From Planctomycetota bacterium (GTDB lineage Bacteria > Planctomycetota > Planctomycetia > Pirellulales > PALSA-1355), in the NCBI GenBank assembly GCA_003389325.1, contig QQVE01000010.1, positions 1-64,000 on the forward strand: a stretch of 64,000 nt of DNA, in the 5' to 3' direction. Shown here in pieces: positions 46,386-54,850 of the stretch. The notes under the pieces are model-generated. The model made no database searches. It was not told where the DNA came from and saw nothing but the letters and a program-made list of their open reading frames with translations. Within the stretch, counting starts at the first letter, position 1. Every line of letters begins with the position of its first letter. The position numbers and the translations under genes were made by a program.

Positions 46386-48524
46386 ATGAATGCGATGCCG
46401 CTCATTCTCATCGTGCTGGCCTGCCTGGCGATCGCCTACCGCTTCTATAGCGCCTTCCTCGCCGCCAAGGTGGCCGCGCTGGACGACTCGCGCGTCACGC
46501 CGGCCCATCAATTCAACGACGGTCAGAACTACCATCCGACGAACAAGTGGGTGCTGTTCGGGCATCACTTTGCCGCCATCAGCGGGGCCGGTCCACTTAT
46601 CGGGCCCGTCCTGGCCATTCAATACGGTTACATGCCGGGGCTGGTATGGATCGTCGTGGGCGTGTGCCTGGCCGGGGCCGTGCAAGATATGCTCGTGCTG
46701 GCCGCATCGGTGCGTCGCGGCGGCCGCTCGCTGGCCGAGATCGCCCGGGCCGAGATCGGCTCGCTGGCCGGCACGACCGCTTCGATCACGATCCTGTTTG
46801 TCGTGATCATCGCGCTTTCGGGGCTGGGAGTGGTCGTGGTCAAAGCGCTGGGCGGCGAGGAGATCAAGCTGGCCGAGGGGACACGCTTTTCCGTGCCCGA
46901 GGGGGCATCGGTGGAACTCTCCAGCGACGAGTCGCGTTTCTACGCCACACTGCCGCCGGAAACGACGATCGAATACGCCGCCGGCGGTGAGGTCGTCCGC
47001 AGCGAAAGCTTTACTATCGCGCTCGATCATCCCGCGGACGAGGAGCCGGGCGACGTCTCCCCGCTGGCGCCCGATGGCGAGGGCGTGATCACGCTGCCCG
47101 AGGGCGTAAAGCAGGCCGTGCCCGGCAGCTCGTGGGGAACATTCACGATTGCCTGTACGGTTCCGATCGCGCTGTTGGTCGGGTTGTATATGTACGTGCT
47201 GCGCAAGGGACACGTCGTCGAGGCGTCGGCCATCGGCGCCTTAGGCGTTCTGGGCGTGACGGTAGCCGGCAACTGGATTCCCGGCTCGGCGCTCGAGCCC
47301 TATTTCCAACTCACCCGCAACCAGACGATTCTGGCCATCTGTACCTATGGTTTCATTGCCTCCGTGCTCCCGGTGTGGTTGTTGCTTTGCCCGCGCGACT
47401 ACCTGTCGAGCTTTTTGAAGATCGGCACGGTGGCGCTGCTCGTGGGTGCCGTGATCGTCGCCAACCCGACGATGCACGCGCCGACGTACAACGAACTGTT
47501 CGCCGGGGGCGGCGGCCCGTATTTCAAGGGCGCCATCTTTCCCTTCTGCTTCATCTGCATCATGTGCGGTGCGATCTCCGGATTTCACGCGCTGGTCTCC
47601 TCGGGCACCACGCCCAAGATGATCAACAAGGAAACCGACGCGAGGATGATCGGCTATGGAGCGATGCTGATCGAGGGGCTGGTCGGCATCATGGCCTTGA
47701 TCGCCGCCGCTTCGCTGCCCCAGGGTGATTACTGGGCCATCAACATCGATCTATCGCAGCAGGCCGACTATGTCGATGAGCTGGCCGAAATGGACGCCAG
47801 CGCCGACAACCTGGCGGAAATCGAGCAACAAGTCGGCGGTGAGGCCCTGCGCGGACGCACCGGCGGCGCCGTGACGCTGGCCGTGGGCATGGCCCAGATC
47901 TTTCGCGACGCCATGGCCCGGGTGGCCGGCGACGCGGTGAACCTCGAATCGGTGATCAAGTACTGGTACCACTTCGCAATCATGTTCGAAGCGTTGTTCA
48001 TCTTGACCACGATCGATACCGGTACGCGCATCGCGCGGTTCCTATTGCAAGAGGCGCTGGGCAAGATCAACCCGGCGTTCGATCGCACCGACTGGATGCC
48101 CGGGGCCGTGCTGTCCACGGCACTGGTTACGGTCGGCTGGGGAGGACTGATCTGGAGCGGATCGATCGAGACGATTTGGCCGATGTTCGGCATCGCCAAC
48201 CAGATGCTGGCCGTGTTGGCCCTGGTGATCGTGACCACGGTGATGATCAACGCCGGCCGTGGGCGCTACGCCCCGCTGACGATTCTACCGATGCTGTTCG
48301 TGACGGCCAGCACGCTGACGGCCGGCTATCAGATGATCTCCGGCCGCTTTGCCGGCCAGATCGCCGACGGCTGGAAACAAGGCGGATTCAATTTCACGTT
48401 GTTGCAGGGTCTGCTCAACGCCGGGCTGATCGTGCTGATGATCGGCGCCGTGGTGATTATCCTTTCGCAGGCCATCACCCGCTGGCTCGCGCCCCGCCCG
48501 CCGCAGACCGACACCGCGTCGTAG
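46386..48524 (+). CDS. cstA: Carbon starvation protein CstA with extra domain
   Basis: A multi-span transporter of the CstA family, known to take up peptides and pyruvate in enterobacteria. The 712-residue protein has the family blocks [28 protein letters not shown] in pieces (residues 44-71), [17 protein letters not shown] and [12 protein letters not shown]. Between VVVKAL and SSWGTFTIA there is an added soluble segment of about 90 residues (156-247) that relatives lack; it is acidic and may form a beta domain outside. The ATG at 46386 is used; a GTG four codons earlier overlaps the ribosome site. A long inverted repeat covers its stop. Confidence 0.9.
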   Translation: MNAMPLILIVLACLAIAYRFYSAFLAAKVAALDDSRVTPAHQFNDGQNYHPTNKWVLFGHHFAAISGAGPLIGPVLAIQYGYMPGLVWIVVGVCLAGAVQDMLVLAASVRRGGRSLAEIARAEIGSLAGTTASITILFVVIIALSGLGVVVVKALGGEEIKLAEGTRFSVPEGASVELSSDESRFYATLPPETTIEYAAGGEVVRSESFTIALDHPADEEPGDVSPLAPDGEGVITLPEGVKQAVPGSSWGTFTIACTVPIALLVGLYMYVLRKGHVVEASAIGALGVLGVTVAGNWIPGSALEPYFQLTRNQTILAICTYGFIASVLPVWLLLCPRDYLSSFLKIGTVALLVGAVIVANPTMHAPTYNELFAGGGGPYFKGAIFPFCFICIMCGAISGFHALVSSGTTPKMINKETDARMIGYGAMLIEGLVGIMALIAAASLPQGDYWAINIDLSQQADYVDELAEMDASADNLAEIEQQVGGEALRGRTGGAVTLAVGMAQIFRDAMARVAGDAVNLESVIKYWYHFAIMFEALFILTTIDTGTRIARFLLQEALGKINPAFDRTDWMPGAVLSTALVTVGWGGLIWSGSIETIWPMFGIANQMLAVLALVIVTTVMINAGRGRYAPLTILPMLFVTASTLTAGYQMISGRFAGQIADGWKQGGFNFTLLQGLLNAGLIVLMIGAVVIILSQAITRWLAPRPPQTDTAS

Positions 48525-48598
48525 GTCGTGCACCCCGTGCATGAAACGGGCGCGTTATCTTGCGATGGATGGACATGCACGGGGAGTGCATGACCTAC
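48521..48598. repeat. Long inverted repeat spanning two stop codons
   Basis: GTAGGTCGTGCACCCCGTGC at 48521 onward and its near-complement up to 48598 (arms of 23 and 25 bases) enclose about 30 bases. The left arm contains the cstA stop and the right arm the stop of the convergent gene. It may act as a two-way terminator or be a dispersed palindromic repeat. Confidence 0.7.
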
Positions 48599-49932
48599 TC
48601 GATCAGCGTGTGATCGGCGAGCTTGAAGGTGCGTACGGTGTAGCCGTCGGCCGAAGCGGTCGTCACGGTATGCTCGGCGGGTAAGTCCCACTTGCCGACG
48701 CGCGTCCAGCGATCTTGCACGGTTTCGGTTCGCACGGGCTCGCCGGTCGATTCGTCCCAGTACTGAACCGTGTAGAGCCGGGGCAGGAACTTGCCCTCTT
48801 CGTTTCGCAAGTTGTCGAGCACGGTGATCGTCACGTTCTGGCCGTCGATCACGCGATTGACGGTGGTGAGCTGCTTGTCCTTCACCCGGTAGCTGCTGGC
48901 AAAGTGCCCCCCCTGGAATGCGAGCAGCCGGCCTAGCGGATGATCGGTCTGCTGATCCGCAAACCGCAGCGAAGGCTTCGGGCCATCGTCCGAGGGCGTT
49001 TGGCTGGCGGCGCGGTGCATGGTGATCGATTCGAGCTGATCGTCGATCCACTCGGCCATCGCCTGATCCTCGTCCAGGTCGACCTCCACGGAACCGTCGG
49101 CCGATACTTTCACCGTGCCGTAGCAGGGCCGGCCGTCAAGATCTCCTTCCAAGTCCGCGGTAAAGCCGGTGAAGTTCTGCCAGGTTGCCCGGGCGGCAAG
49201 CGCCTCCTCGAACAAAGCCACCGCCTCATGATCGGGTTCGGACGGTGCCAGCGGCCAGGCAAACGACAGCGTGGCGAACCGCCGAATTTCGTCGTAGGCC
49301 GTGCCCCGATACTCGCCGGATTCGTCAAGCGTGTGACCCACGTAGACGCAGTAGACGCCGGGCTCGCTCGGCTCGAAAATCGCTCGGCCATCGGCGTCGG
49401 TGGTCAGTTCCTCGCCTACCAAATCGGCGTCGACGGTGTCGATGCGCACGTTCGGCATCGGCCGCCCGTCGAGCAGCGCGGTCAGCACGACGCGCGTGGG
49501 CTCGAACTTGGCAAGCAGTTCAATCGGCGAGCCGGTCGGTGAAAACCGGTTCACTTCCTCCGGTGTTCCGGCCACGGCCTTGCTGTAGTGCCGCAGCAGA
49601 AAGGGCGGCGTGCGCTCGAGCACGCCGTAGTCGAGCTTACCCGCCACAAGCAGCGGCCCCTCGGCGGGGACGTGCCCGCGAAGGCGATCGGCCAAACGCC
49701 GCATTGGCAGCGTCTTGAACTCACCGGGCTTGGTCTGAATCTGAAATGTCGCAGTGGCAACTTTGTCGATGTAGCGCGGGTCGCCGGCGGTGGCGTACTC
49801 GCTGAAATAGACTTCGGCCACGCGGCCCCCTTCGGCCGGTGGGCAAATCCGCGTGAACAAGAAATGGCCAAAGGCAGGCTGTGAGGCCGCAAACAGACCA
49901 AGCACCACGACCATCGACACCCCGTAACGCAT
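48595..49932 (-). CDS. Secreted two-domain protein (DUF4198-like and DUF3386-like)
   Basis: A 445-residue secreted protein. The signal peptide (SMVVVLGLFAASQPAFG) is followed by HFLFTRI and a beta domain (to about 210) like the nickel-uptake-associated DUF4198 group, ending in a carboxypeptidase-regulatory-like segment (PNVRIDTVDADLVGEEL, GVYCVYVGHTLDESGEY). The C-terminal part (about 235-440) resembles DUF3386 (TWQNFTGFTADLEGDLDG, GKWDLPAEHTV). I base both labels on remembered family patterns. It is convergent with cstA, with the inverted repeat between them. The substrate or ligand is unknown. Confidence 0.7.
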   Translation of the reverse strand: MRYGVSMVVVLGLFAASQPAFGHFLFTRICPPAEGGRVAEVYFSEYATAGDPRYIDKVATATFQIQTKPGEFKTLPMRRLADRLRGHVPAEGPLLVAGKLDYGVLERTPPFLLRHYSKAVAGTPEEVNRFSPTGSPIELLAKFEPTRVVLTALLDGRPMPNVRIDTVDADLVGEELTTDADGRAIFEPSEPGVYCVYVGHTLDESGEYRGTAYDEIRRFATLSFAWPLAPSEPDHEAVALFEEALAARATWQNFTGFTADLEGDLDGRPCYGTVKVSADGSVEVDLDEDQAMAEWIDDQLESITMHRAASQTPSDDGPKPSLRFADQQTDHPLGRLLAFQGGHFASSYRVKDKQLTTVNRVIDGQNVTITVLDNLRNEEGKFLPRLYTVQYWDESTGEPVRTETVQDRWTRVGKWDLPAEHTVTTASADGYTVRTFKLADHTLIE

Positions 49933-50034
49933 CGCGCACCTCGCGTTGGCAAAGGTATGGAATTCGCAAATCTTGCTGCGAGCCAGTCTAGGTCGCCGCC
50001 CATCCGCCGGCAAGCACGGGCCGGACCCTGGCCG

Positions 50035-50889
50035 TCAACTGTCGAACGCCCGCAGGATAGCGCTGTTGTCGGCCTCACCGTAGCCGGCGGCTTCGGCACG
50101 TTCGAGCAAGATTCGATGCGATTCAGAAAGCGGCAACGACGTGGCGCTTCTCTCAGCGGCGGCCAGCAACAGCCGCACGTCCTTGAGATGCTGCGACAGT
50201 CGAGCCTGAGGGGCAAAGTCGCCGGTGAGCATTTTCTCGCCCTTGGTGTCCATTACGGCCGAATAGGCGGCGCCGGCCTTGAGGATGGCAAGCGCGGACG
50301 CCGGATCCAGATCGAGTGCCTTGGCCAGTGTGAGGCCCTCGGCCAGCACAGCACGATGCAGCCCCAATACGAGATTCACGACCAGCTTCATTCGCGACCC
50401 GGCGCCGGTCGGGCCCACGTGGAACGCTTCGCGGCCGAAACACGCCAGCAGCTCACGGCAGGTCCCCACCGCCTCGTCCTCGCCGCCGACCATCACGATG
50501 GCCTGGCCGTCCCGCACGAGCTGACTGGAACCCAGAATCGTCGCGTCGATGTAGTCGATGTCGCAGCTGGCCAGTTGGGCGGCCAAAGACTCGACGGCCT
50601 GGGGATCGCCGGTCGTGGTATCGACAAGGAGGTGGCGGCTGCGCAGCTCGGCCTTGATCGAGGCGACGACCTGAGCAACGATGCTCGAATTGGGCAGGCT
50701 GAAGACGAGGGTGTCGCATTGTTCGGCGACCCGGGCAGCCGACTCGAGGGCGATCCCTCCGGCCGCGACAAGCGCCTGACGTCTTGCTGCATCGAGATCG
50801 AAACCGACGACCACGTGCCCGGCCGCGAGCAATCGTTCGGCAAGCGCCGTGCCGAGCAGTCCCACGCCGATCAGCCCGACCCTCGCCAT
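50035..50889 (-). CDS. 3-hydroxyisobutyrate dehydrogenase family oxidoreductase
   Basis: A 284-residue NAD(P)-dependent beta-hydroxyacid dehydrogenase. The cofactor motif is GVGLLGTAL at the N-terminus, with an aspartate (FDLD) after strand 2 that favours NAD. The catalytic lysine is in GSRMKLVVNLVLG. The substrate motif normally DAPVSGG reads DATILGS here, so the substrate may differ from hydroxyisobutyrate. It starts 2 bases after the MFS gene stop, with GGAGG 11 bases upstream of the ATG. It is the last gene of a three-gene operon with the transporter and an aldo/keto reductase. Confidence 0.87.
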   Translation of the reverse strand: MARVGLIGVGLLGTALAERLLAAGHVVVGFDLDAARRQALVAAGGIALESAARVAEQCDTLVFSLPNSSIVAQVVASIKAELRSRHLLVDTTTGDPQAVESLAAQLASCDIDYIDATILGSSQLVRDGQAIVMVGGEDEAVGTCRELLACFGREAFHVGPTGAGSRMKLVVNLVLGLHRAVLAEGLTLAKALDLDPASALAILKAGAAYSAVMDTKGEKMLTGDFAPQARLSQHLKDVRLLLAAAERSATSLPLSESHRILLERAEAAGYGEADNSAILRAFDS

Positions 50890-50891
50890 GC

Positions 50892-52268
50892 TCAGTCCTC
50901 CATTCGCGCCTTGCTGGTATCAGGTGCGAAGCAAATGACAACCATTCCCGCCGGGTAAATCAGCCCTGTGAAGGTGCCCACGCGGGCATAGTCGCCCTGA
51001 AACAACCCGACCATTACCCCGGCACCGAGGACGCCAATGGCGGCCAGGATGCGACCCGAGTTGAACGTCACGCCGGTGCCGGTCGTGCGCACTCGCGTGG
51101 GAAACAGCTCGGGTAAATAGAGCGGCAGCCAGCCGAAGTAGGTCACGCCTACGAATCCGAGCAGGAAGGTGAAGGTCTTGAACGATTCGTCGGCCGGCGT
51201 AAGGAGCCCGTAGATGTACGAACTGACACCGAAAGACGCCAGGCTGATCAAGAAGTAGGTGAGCCGCCGCCCGAGCAGCGTCGCGATCCAGCCACCCAAC
51301 AGGCTGCCGAACACGGCACCGCCGGATCGCAGGATTTGCGTGCGGGCCTTGGCCGTCGGGTCGCCCTGCGGTTGGTCTGACGTTTCGCCATCGGACGCAG
51401 AGTCGACCTCTTTGGCCTGTGCGGCGGCGACCTGATCGGACCAGGGAATGAGCCAGTTGGCATTCGCGGCCGTGCCGATCACGGGAATCCCGCCCAGGCA
51501 AATGCCGATGATCGTGCGACTCAACAGAGGCGGACGCAAGATCTCGCGCACCGGCTGGGCCTTCTTGGCTTGCACTGCCGCGGTCGAGAGTCCCGCCAGC
51601 CACCGCGGCGATTCGGGCACGGCCACGAGCGAGAACACGCCCAGCAGCGCCGGCGCAGCCCCCACCAACAGCACCCACCGCCAGGCCTCCGGCGTCGCCG
51701 GAAACACGACGCAGATGACACCCAAGAGCACGAAGCCCACGTTGGCCGCCGTGCCCATCAATCCCGCCAGCAACGGTCGCGACACCCGGGGCAATCCCTC
51801 CACGGCCAGGGCCACGGCATTCGGCCATACGCCGCCGATGCCCATACAGGCGACGAATCGCAACGCGAGCAGCGTATACGGGTCGGCGGCAAAGTACTGG
51901 ATACCCGTGACCACCGAATAGCACAGCACGCTGGCCCCCATGGCCCGGGTGCGTCCCGAGCGATCGCCGAGTGCGCCGAAGACCCAGCCTCCAGCCGCCG
52001 CCCCCAACAAGAACGCGCACTGGAACCAGGCGAACCATTGCGCCGCGGCCTTTTCGATCTCCGCGGGTTCCACGGTCGAAGCAAGCATGTCGACCATTGC
52101 CGGTCGGGCAATGAGCACGAACAACGAAATCTCCATGCCAGCGAACATCCAGGCCATAAAGGCCGCGGCCAGTACCAGCCAGCGGCGCCCGATCGACAAC
52201 TCGGCCACGGCGAGCGGCGTCGAGCCCGCGGCGGAAGCATCGTTCGGATTGGATTGCGCCCCGTTCAA
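50892..52268 (-). CDS. MFS transporter
   Basis: A 458-residue major facilitator with about 12 membrane helices. Conserved MFS loop residues appear as GALGDRSGRTRAMG between helices 2 and 3. A long cytoplasmic loop between the halves is polar and acidic (KEVDSASDGETSDQ). The start is a TTG at 52268 that shares bases with the stop of the aldo/keto reductase gene (TTGA), so it is translationally coupled. The group resembles transporters of sugar acids and aromatic acids. Together with the two dehydrogenases it probably imports and oxidises one small organic molecule. Confidence 0.85.
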   Translation of the reverse strand: MNGAQSNPNDASAAGSTPLAVAELSIGRRWLVLAAAFMAWMFAGMEISLFVLIARPAMVDMLASTVEPAEIEKAAAQWFAWFQCAFLLGAAAGGWVFGALGDRSGRTRAMGASVLCYSVVTGIQYFAADPYTLLALRFVACMGIGGVWPNAVALAVEGLPRVSRPLLAGLMGTAANVGFVLLGVICVVFPATPEAWRWVLLVGAAPALLGVFSLVAVPESPRWLAGLSTAAVQAKKAQPVREILRPPLLSRTIIGICLGGIPVIGTAANANWLIPWSDQVAAAQAKEVDSASDGETSDQPQGDPTAKARTQILRSGGAVFGSLLGGWIATLLGRRLTYFLISLASFGVSSYIYGLLTPADESFKTFTFLLGFVGVTYFGWLPLYLPELFPTRVRTTGTGVTFNSGRILAAIGVLGAGVMVGLFQGDYARVGTFTGLIYPAGMVVICFAPDTSKARMED

Positions 52269-53257
52269 GATTGCGACCGCAGGGAGAATTCGGTGAGCCG
52301 TTCGAGCAATTCCGCGTCGAGTGCCCCACGATACGCGAAGCCAACGACCTGGGCAACTTCCTCAGGCGTGGCGAAGCCGACGATGGCGCTGGTGATCGCA
52401 GGATGACTCAACGAGAACCGCACGGCTGCCTCCTCGCGCGTCATGCCCGGCGGCAACAGCTTCGCCAGTTGCTCGGCCCGGGCCACGTCCTGCTTGTAGA
52501 GTTCCAGGGGAAAGAAAGGCGTCTTGAAGGTGTGAGGGCTGGGCGGCCGCCCGGCCAGCGCGCCGCCGGCCAGCACGCGAATGGCGAACACGCCCATCTC
52601 CCGCGCTTGGCAGTCGGCGATCACCTTGCCGTAGTCGGCCAGCGACCACCCGGTGGGTACCTCGTGGCCGGCACTGGAATTGAGCAGATTGTAAGGAATC
52701 TGGATCGAAGCCAACGCGCCGCTGGCGATCACTTCGCGCAGGGCGCTCGGCTCGCCGAGACCGGTCAGTCCGAGATTCTCGACCAGCCCCTCGCTCTGCA
52801 TCCGCCGCATTTCGTCGAGCAATCCGCCCGGGCCGAGCACGTGCGTCGGCGTGATCGAAGTCGGCTCATCGCCCGCACGGTGAGTGATGGAATTGTGGAT
52901 CTGCAGTAGGGAGACGCGCGAAACACGCAATCGCTCGAGACTGCCCTCGATCGAACGCCGCGCGGCGCCCGCCACGTCGCTCAGCTGATCGGGCAGGATG
53001 CGGACCTTCGTGGCCACGCGCACCTTGGATTGCAGATCGAGTTCGTCGAGGATGCGGCCCAGATTGGCTTCCGAATCCCCGCCGCCGTACGTGGCTGCCG
53101 TATCGAACCAATCAACACCCAGTTCAACCGCGCGGCGGATCGTCTCGCGTTGCACGTCGCGACCCTGGCCCACGAGCAACTGCGATACCGGCCCCGCGCC
53201 AAAGGCAATCCGTCCCAAGCGAATTCCCGTCGATCCCAGCGTGCGGTCGGAAACCAT
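52265..53257 (-). CDS. Aldo/keto reductase
   Basis: A 330-residue NADP- or NAD-dependent reductase with the TIM-barrel AKR fold. The catalytic tetrad is visible: Asp in DWFDTAATYGG, Tyr in the same segment, Lys in RVATKVRI and His in LLQIHNS. The pattern resembles D-threo-aldose (L-fucose/galactose) 1-dehydrogenases, which oxidise aldoses. It is the first gene of the operon, overlapping the MFS gene by 4 bases. The ribosome site before the ATG at 53257 is weak. Confidence 0.88.
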   Translation of the reverse strand: MVSDRTLGSTGIRLGRIAFGAGPVSQLLVGQGRDVQRETIRRAVELGVDWFDTAATYGGGDSEANLGRILDELDLQSKVRVATKVRILPDQLSDVAGAARRSIEGSLERLRVSRVSLLQIHNSITHRAGDEPTSITPTHVLGPGGLLDEMRRMQSEGLVENLGLTGLGEPSALREVIASGALASIQIPYNLLNSSAGHEVPTGWSLADYGKVIADCQAREMGVFAIRVLAGGALAGRPPSPHTFKTPFFPLELYKQDVARAEQLAKLLPPGMTREEAAVRFSLSHPAITSAIVGFATPEEVAQVVGFAYRGALDAELLERLTEFSLRSQS

Positions 53258-53287
53258 CTAGAGCCACGGTCTTTCGTGAGTTCGATA

Positions 53288-53410
53288 GACGCAAAGAGAA
53301 GAAGGAAGGAGAAGGAGTTGCCGGCCGGAATCGCACCGCGCGAGCACCCCGGTCCCAAATGTCTCTCCCCTTCTTGTCCTTGCGTTTTCGCGCCTTTGCC
53401 TCTTTGCGTC
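53288..53410. repeat. CGCAAAG-type repeat element
   Basis: GACGCAAAGAG at 53288-53298 is perfectly complementary to CTCTTTGCGTC at 53400-53410. The right side, read on the minus strand, is a short array of CGCAAAG-like units (ACGCAAAG, GGCAAAG, GCGAAA, ACGCAAGG). Such arrays are common dispersed repeats in environmental bacteria. Confidence 0.55.
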
Positions 53411-53444
53411 GTTGCATTTCTTCCTCGTCAGCACGACGCCCGGC

Positions 53445-54509
53445 TTACTCCAGCGCGTCGCACGCCGCCAACGCCATCAGCGCCATGCTGGTCCCAGCAT
53501 GCGTAATGTAGTGCTTGCTGTCCTTGTGCAGCGAGCGGGTGAACCAGCGGCCGCTTTCGCGCTGGTTGTCCTTGAGCCACGTGACGCCGTGCACGAGACG
53601 TTCGTCGCTGGCGGGTATCCCGGCACGGCGAGCGAGGAATACGATTAGGCCCGTGGCATAACCGTCGCCGGTTGCGACGTCCTGCGGCGTATCGTCGGCC
53701 CGCTGCCAGTCGCCAAGCGCGGCGATGCTGAAGCTGCCGTCGTCGTGTTGCAAGGCCAGCAACTCGTCGAGGCACGCTGTGCGTTCGTCCTCACTGAGCC
53801 AACCGGGGCGAAAGATATCGGCCCAGAGCAGCATGGCCCGATGGTGCAGCGTCGGCGGAGGCGTGGCGGCGAAATACTGCTTGAGCTTCGCGATGCCGGC
53901 CTGGGCCTGCGGCGTTTCGGCATAGCTCTGGGGCGCCACGCTCACGGCCAGGGCCATCATCGTGGCGCCAAATTCGTCGTCGCTCTCGAACGGCGGCCAA
54001 TCGCACTGAATCCAGTCGATGCCGCCGTCGTCGCGCTGCACCGTCCACATCCGATCCAGCGCCTGCCGCGAAGTCGGGTGCAGCCGCTTGGTGGTCAACG
54101 CATCGTTGTAGGCCAGCACCATGGCGGCCATGGCCACTTCCGTATCCCAGCGCGGCCCCTGGTCGGGCCAGCGCTCGGTCACCAAATCTTCGGCATATTT
54201 GCGGACCGTGCGGTGGGCTTCGTCGTCGACCCCCAGCGCCGGCCGCGAGAGCAGATAGAGATAGTTCGTATGGCAGGTCATGCAGTCGCGCTGCTTCTGC
54301 CAGGCCAGCGACGCCGAGTCGAGAAAGTGCTTCCCCTGCGCAAGCGAAAACGTCTCGGCCAACGGCTCATCCGGCGTATTGGCTTCTGGAGCCACGGCGG
54401 TTTCCAGCGTCACAGGTTGTGGGCCCGTGCCCGGCTCCGCCGCCGTGACGGTACCGGCAATGAGTGTCGCACACGCGACGGCGCCGATGCGATGAGCGAA
54501 TGGATTCAT
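53445..54509 (-). CDS. Secreted cyclase-fold protein with a CxxCH motif
   Basis: A 354-residue secreted protein. The signal peptide (IGAVACATLIAGTVTAAE) is followed by a flexible acidic segment. C76-M-T-C79-H80 is a possible heme-attachment motif. The rest consists of alpha/alpha-barrel repeats like squalene-hopene cyclase and prenyltransferase beta subunits (RMWTVQRDDGGIDWIQCDWP, LLALQHDDGSF, WLKDNQRESGRWFT). The D-x-D-D acid motif of true cyclases is not seen, so it is probably not an active cyclase. The ATG at 54509 is chosen because it begins the signal peptide. Planctomycetes have many similar proteins, often linked to cytochromes. Confidence 0.75.
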   Translation of the reverse strand: MNPFAHRIGAVACATLIAGTVTAAEPGTGPQPVTLETAVAPEANTPDEPLAETFSLAQGKHFLDSASLAWQKQRDCMTCHTNYLYLLSRPALGVDDEAHRTVRKYAEDLVTERWPDQGPRWDTEVAMAAMVLAYNDALTTKRLHPTSRQALDRMWTVQRDDGGIDWIQCDWPPFESDDEFGATMMALAVSVAPQSYAETPQAQAGIAKLKQYFAATPPPTLHHRAMLLWADIFRPGWLSEDERTACLDELLALQHDDGSFSIAALGDWQRADDTPQDVATGDGYATGLIVFLARRAGIPASDERLVHGVTWLKDNQRESGRWFTRSLHKDSKHYITHAGTSMALMALAACDALE

Positions 54510-54640
54510 CTCCGTCTCCTGGTCATTTCGTCGTCGAGTAGCCACCGAATGCGTCCTCATGATAGTCATTGCGGGCGGCAAGTAGTACCGCTTCATCGGC
54601 CGAGCCTGATGCTTAGGACACTTCGGCTCTTGGAAAAAGC

Positions 54641-54668
54641 TTGCGACCGGCGCACTGCCGCCTATGAT
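54641..54668 (+). promoter_or_regulatory. Candidate promoter of the permease gene
   Basis: TTGCGA, a 16-base spacer and TATGAT form a good sigma-70-type promoter. The predicted transcript starts near 54675, which leaves room for a start codon near 54749 and fits a longer coding region. Confidence 0.5.
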
Positions 54669-54850
54669 AGGTCCCAATTCGCGGCCCCTTTGGGCCCAAG
54701 TGGCAAACTCCCCTCTCTTGCGCGTTAGACGGCTCGGCGAGGTGCATCATCGAAAAGCGTGAGTTCGGCGCGGTCCAGCCGGGCATCCGGTGGGGGCCGT
54801 TTACGTTACGCATCCCGTTCTATCACTTCGGATTCGAGTGGTCCGAAGCC

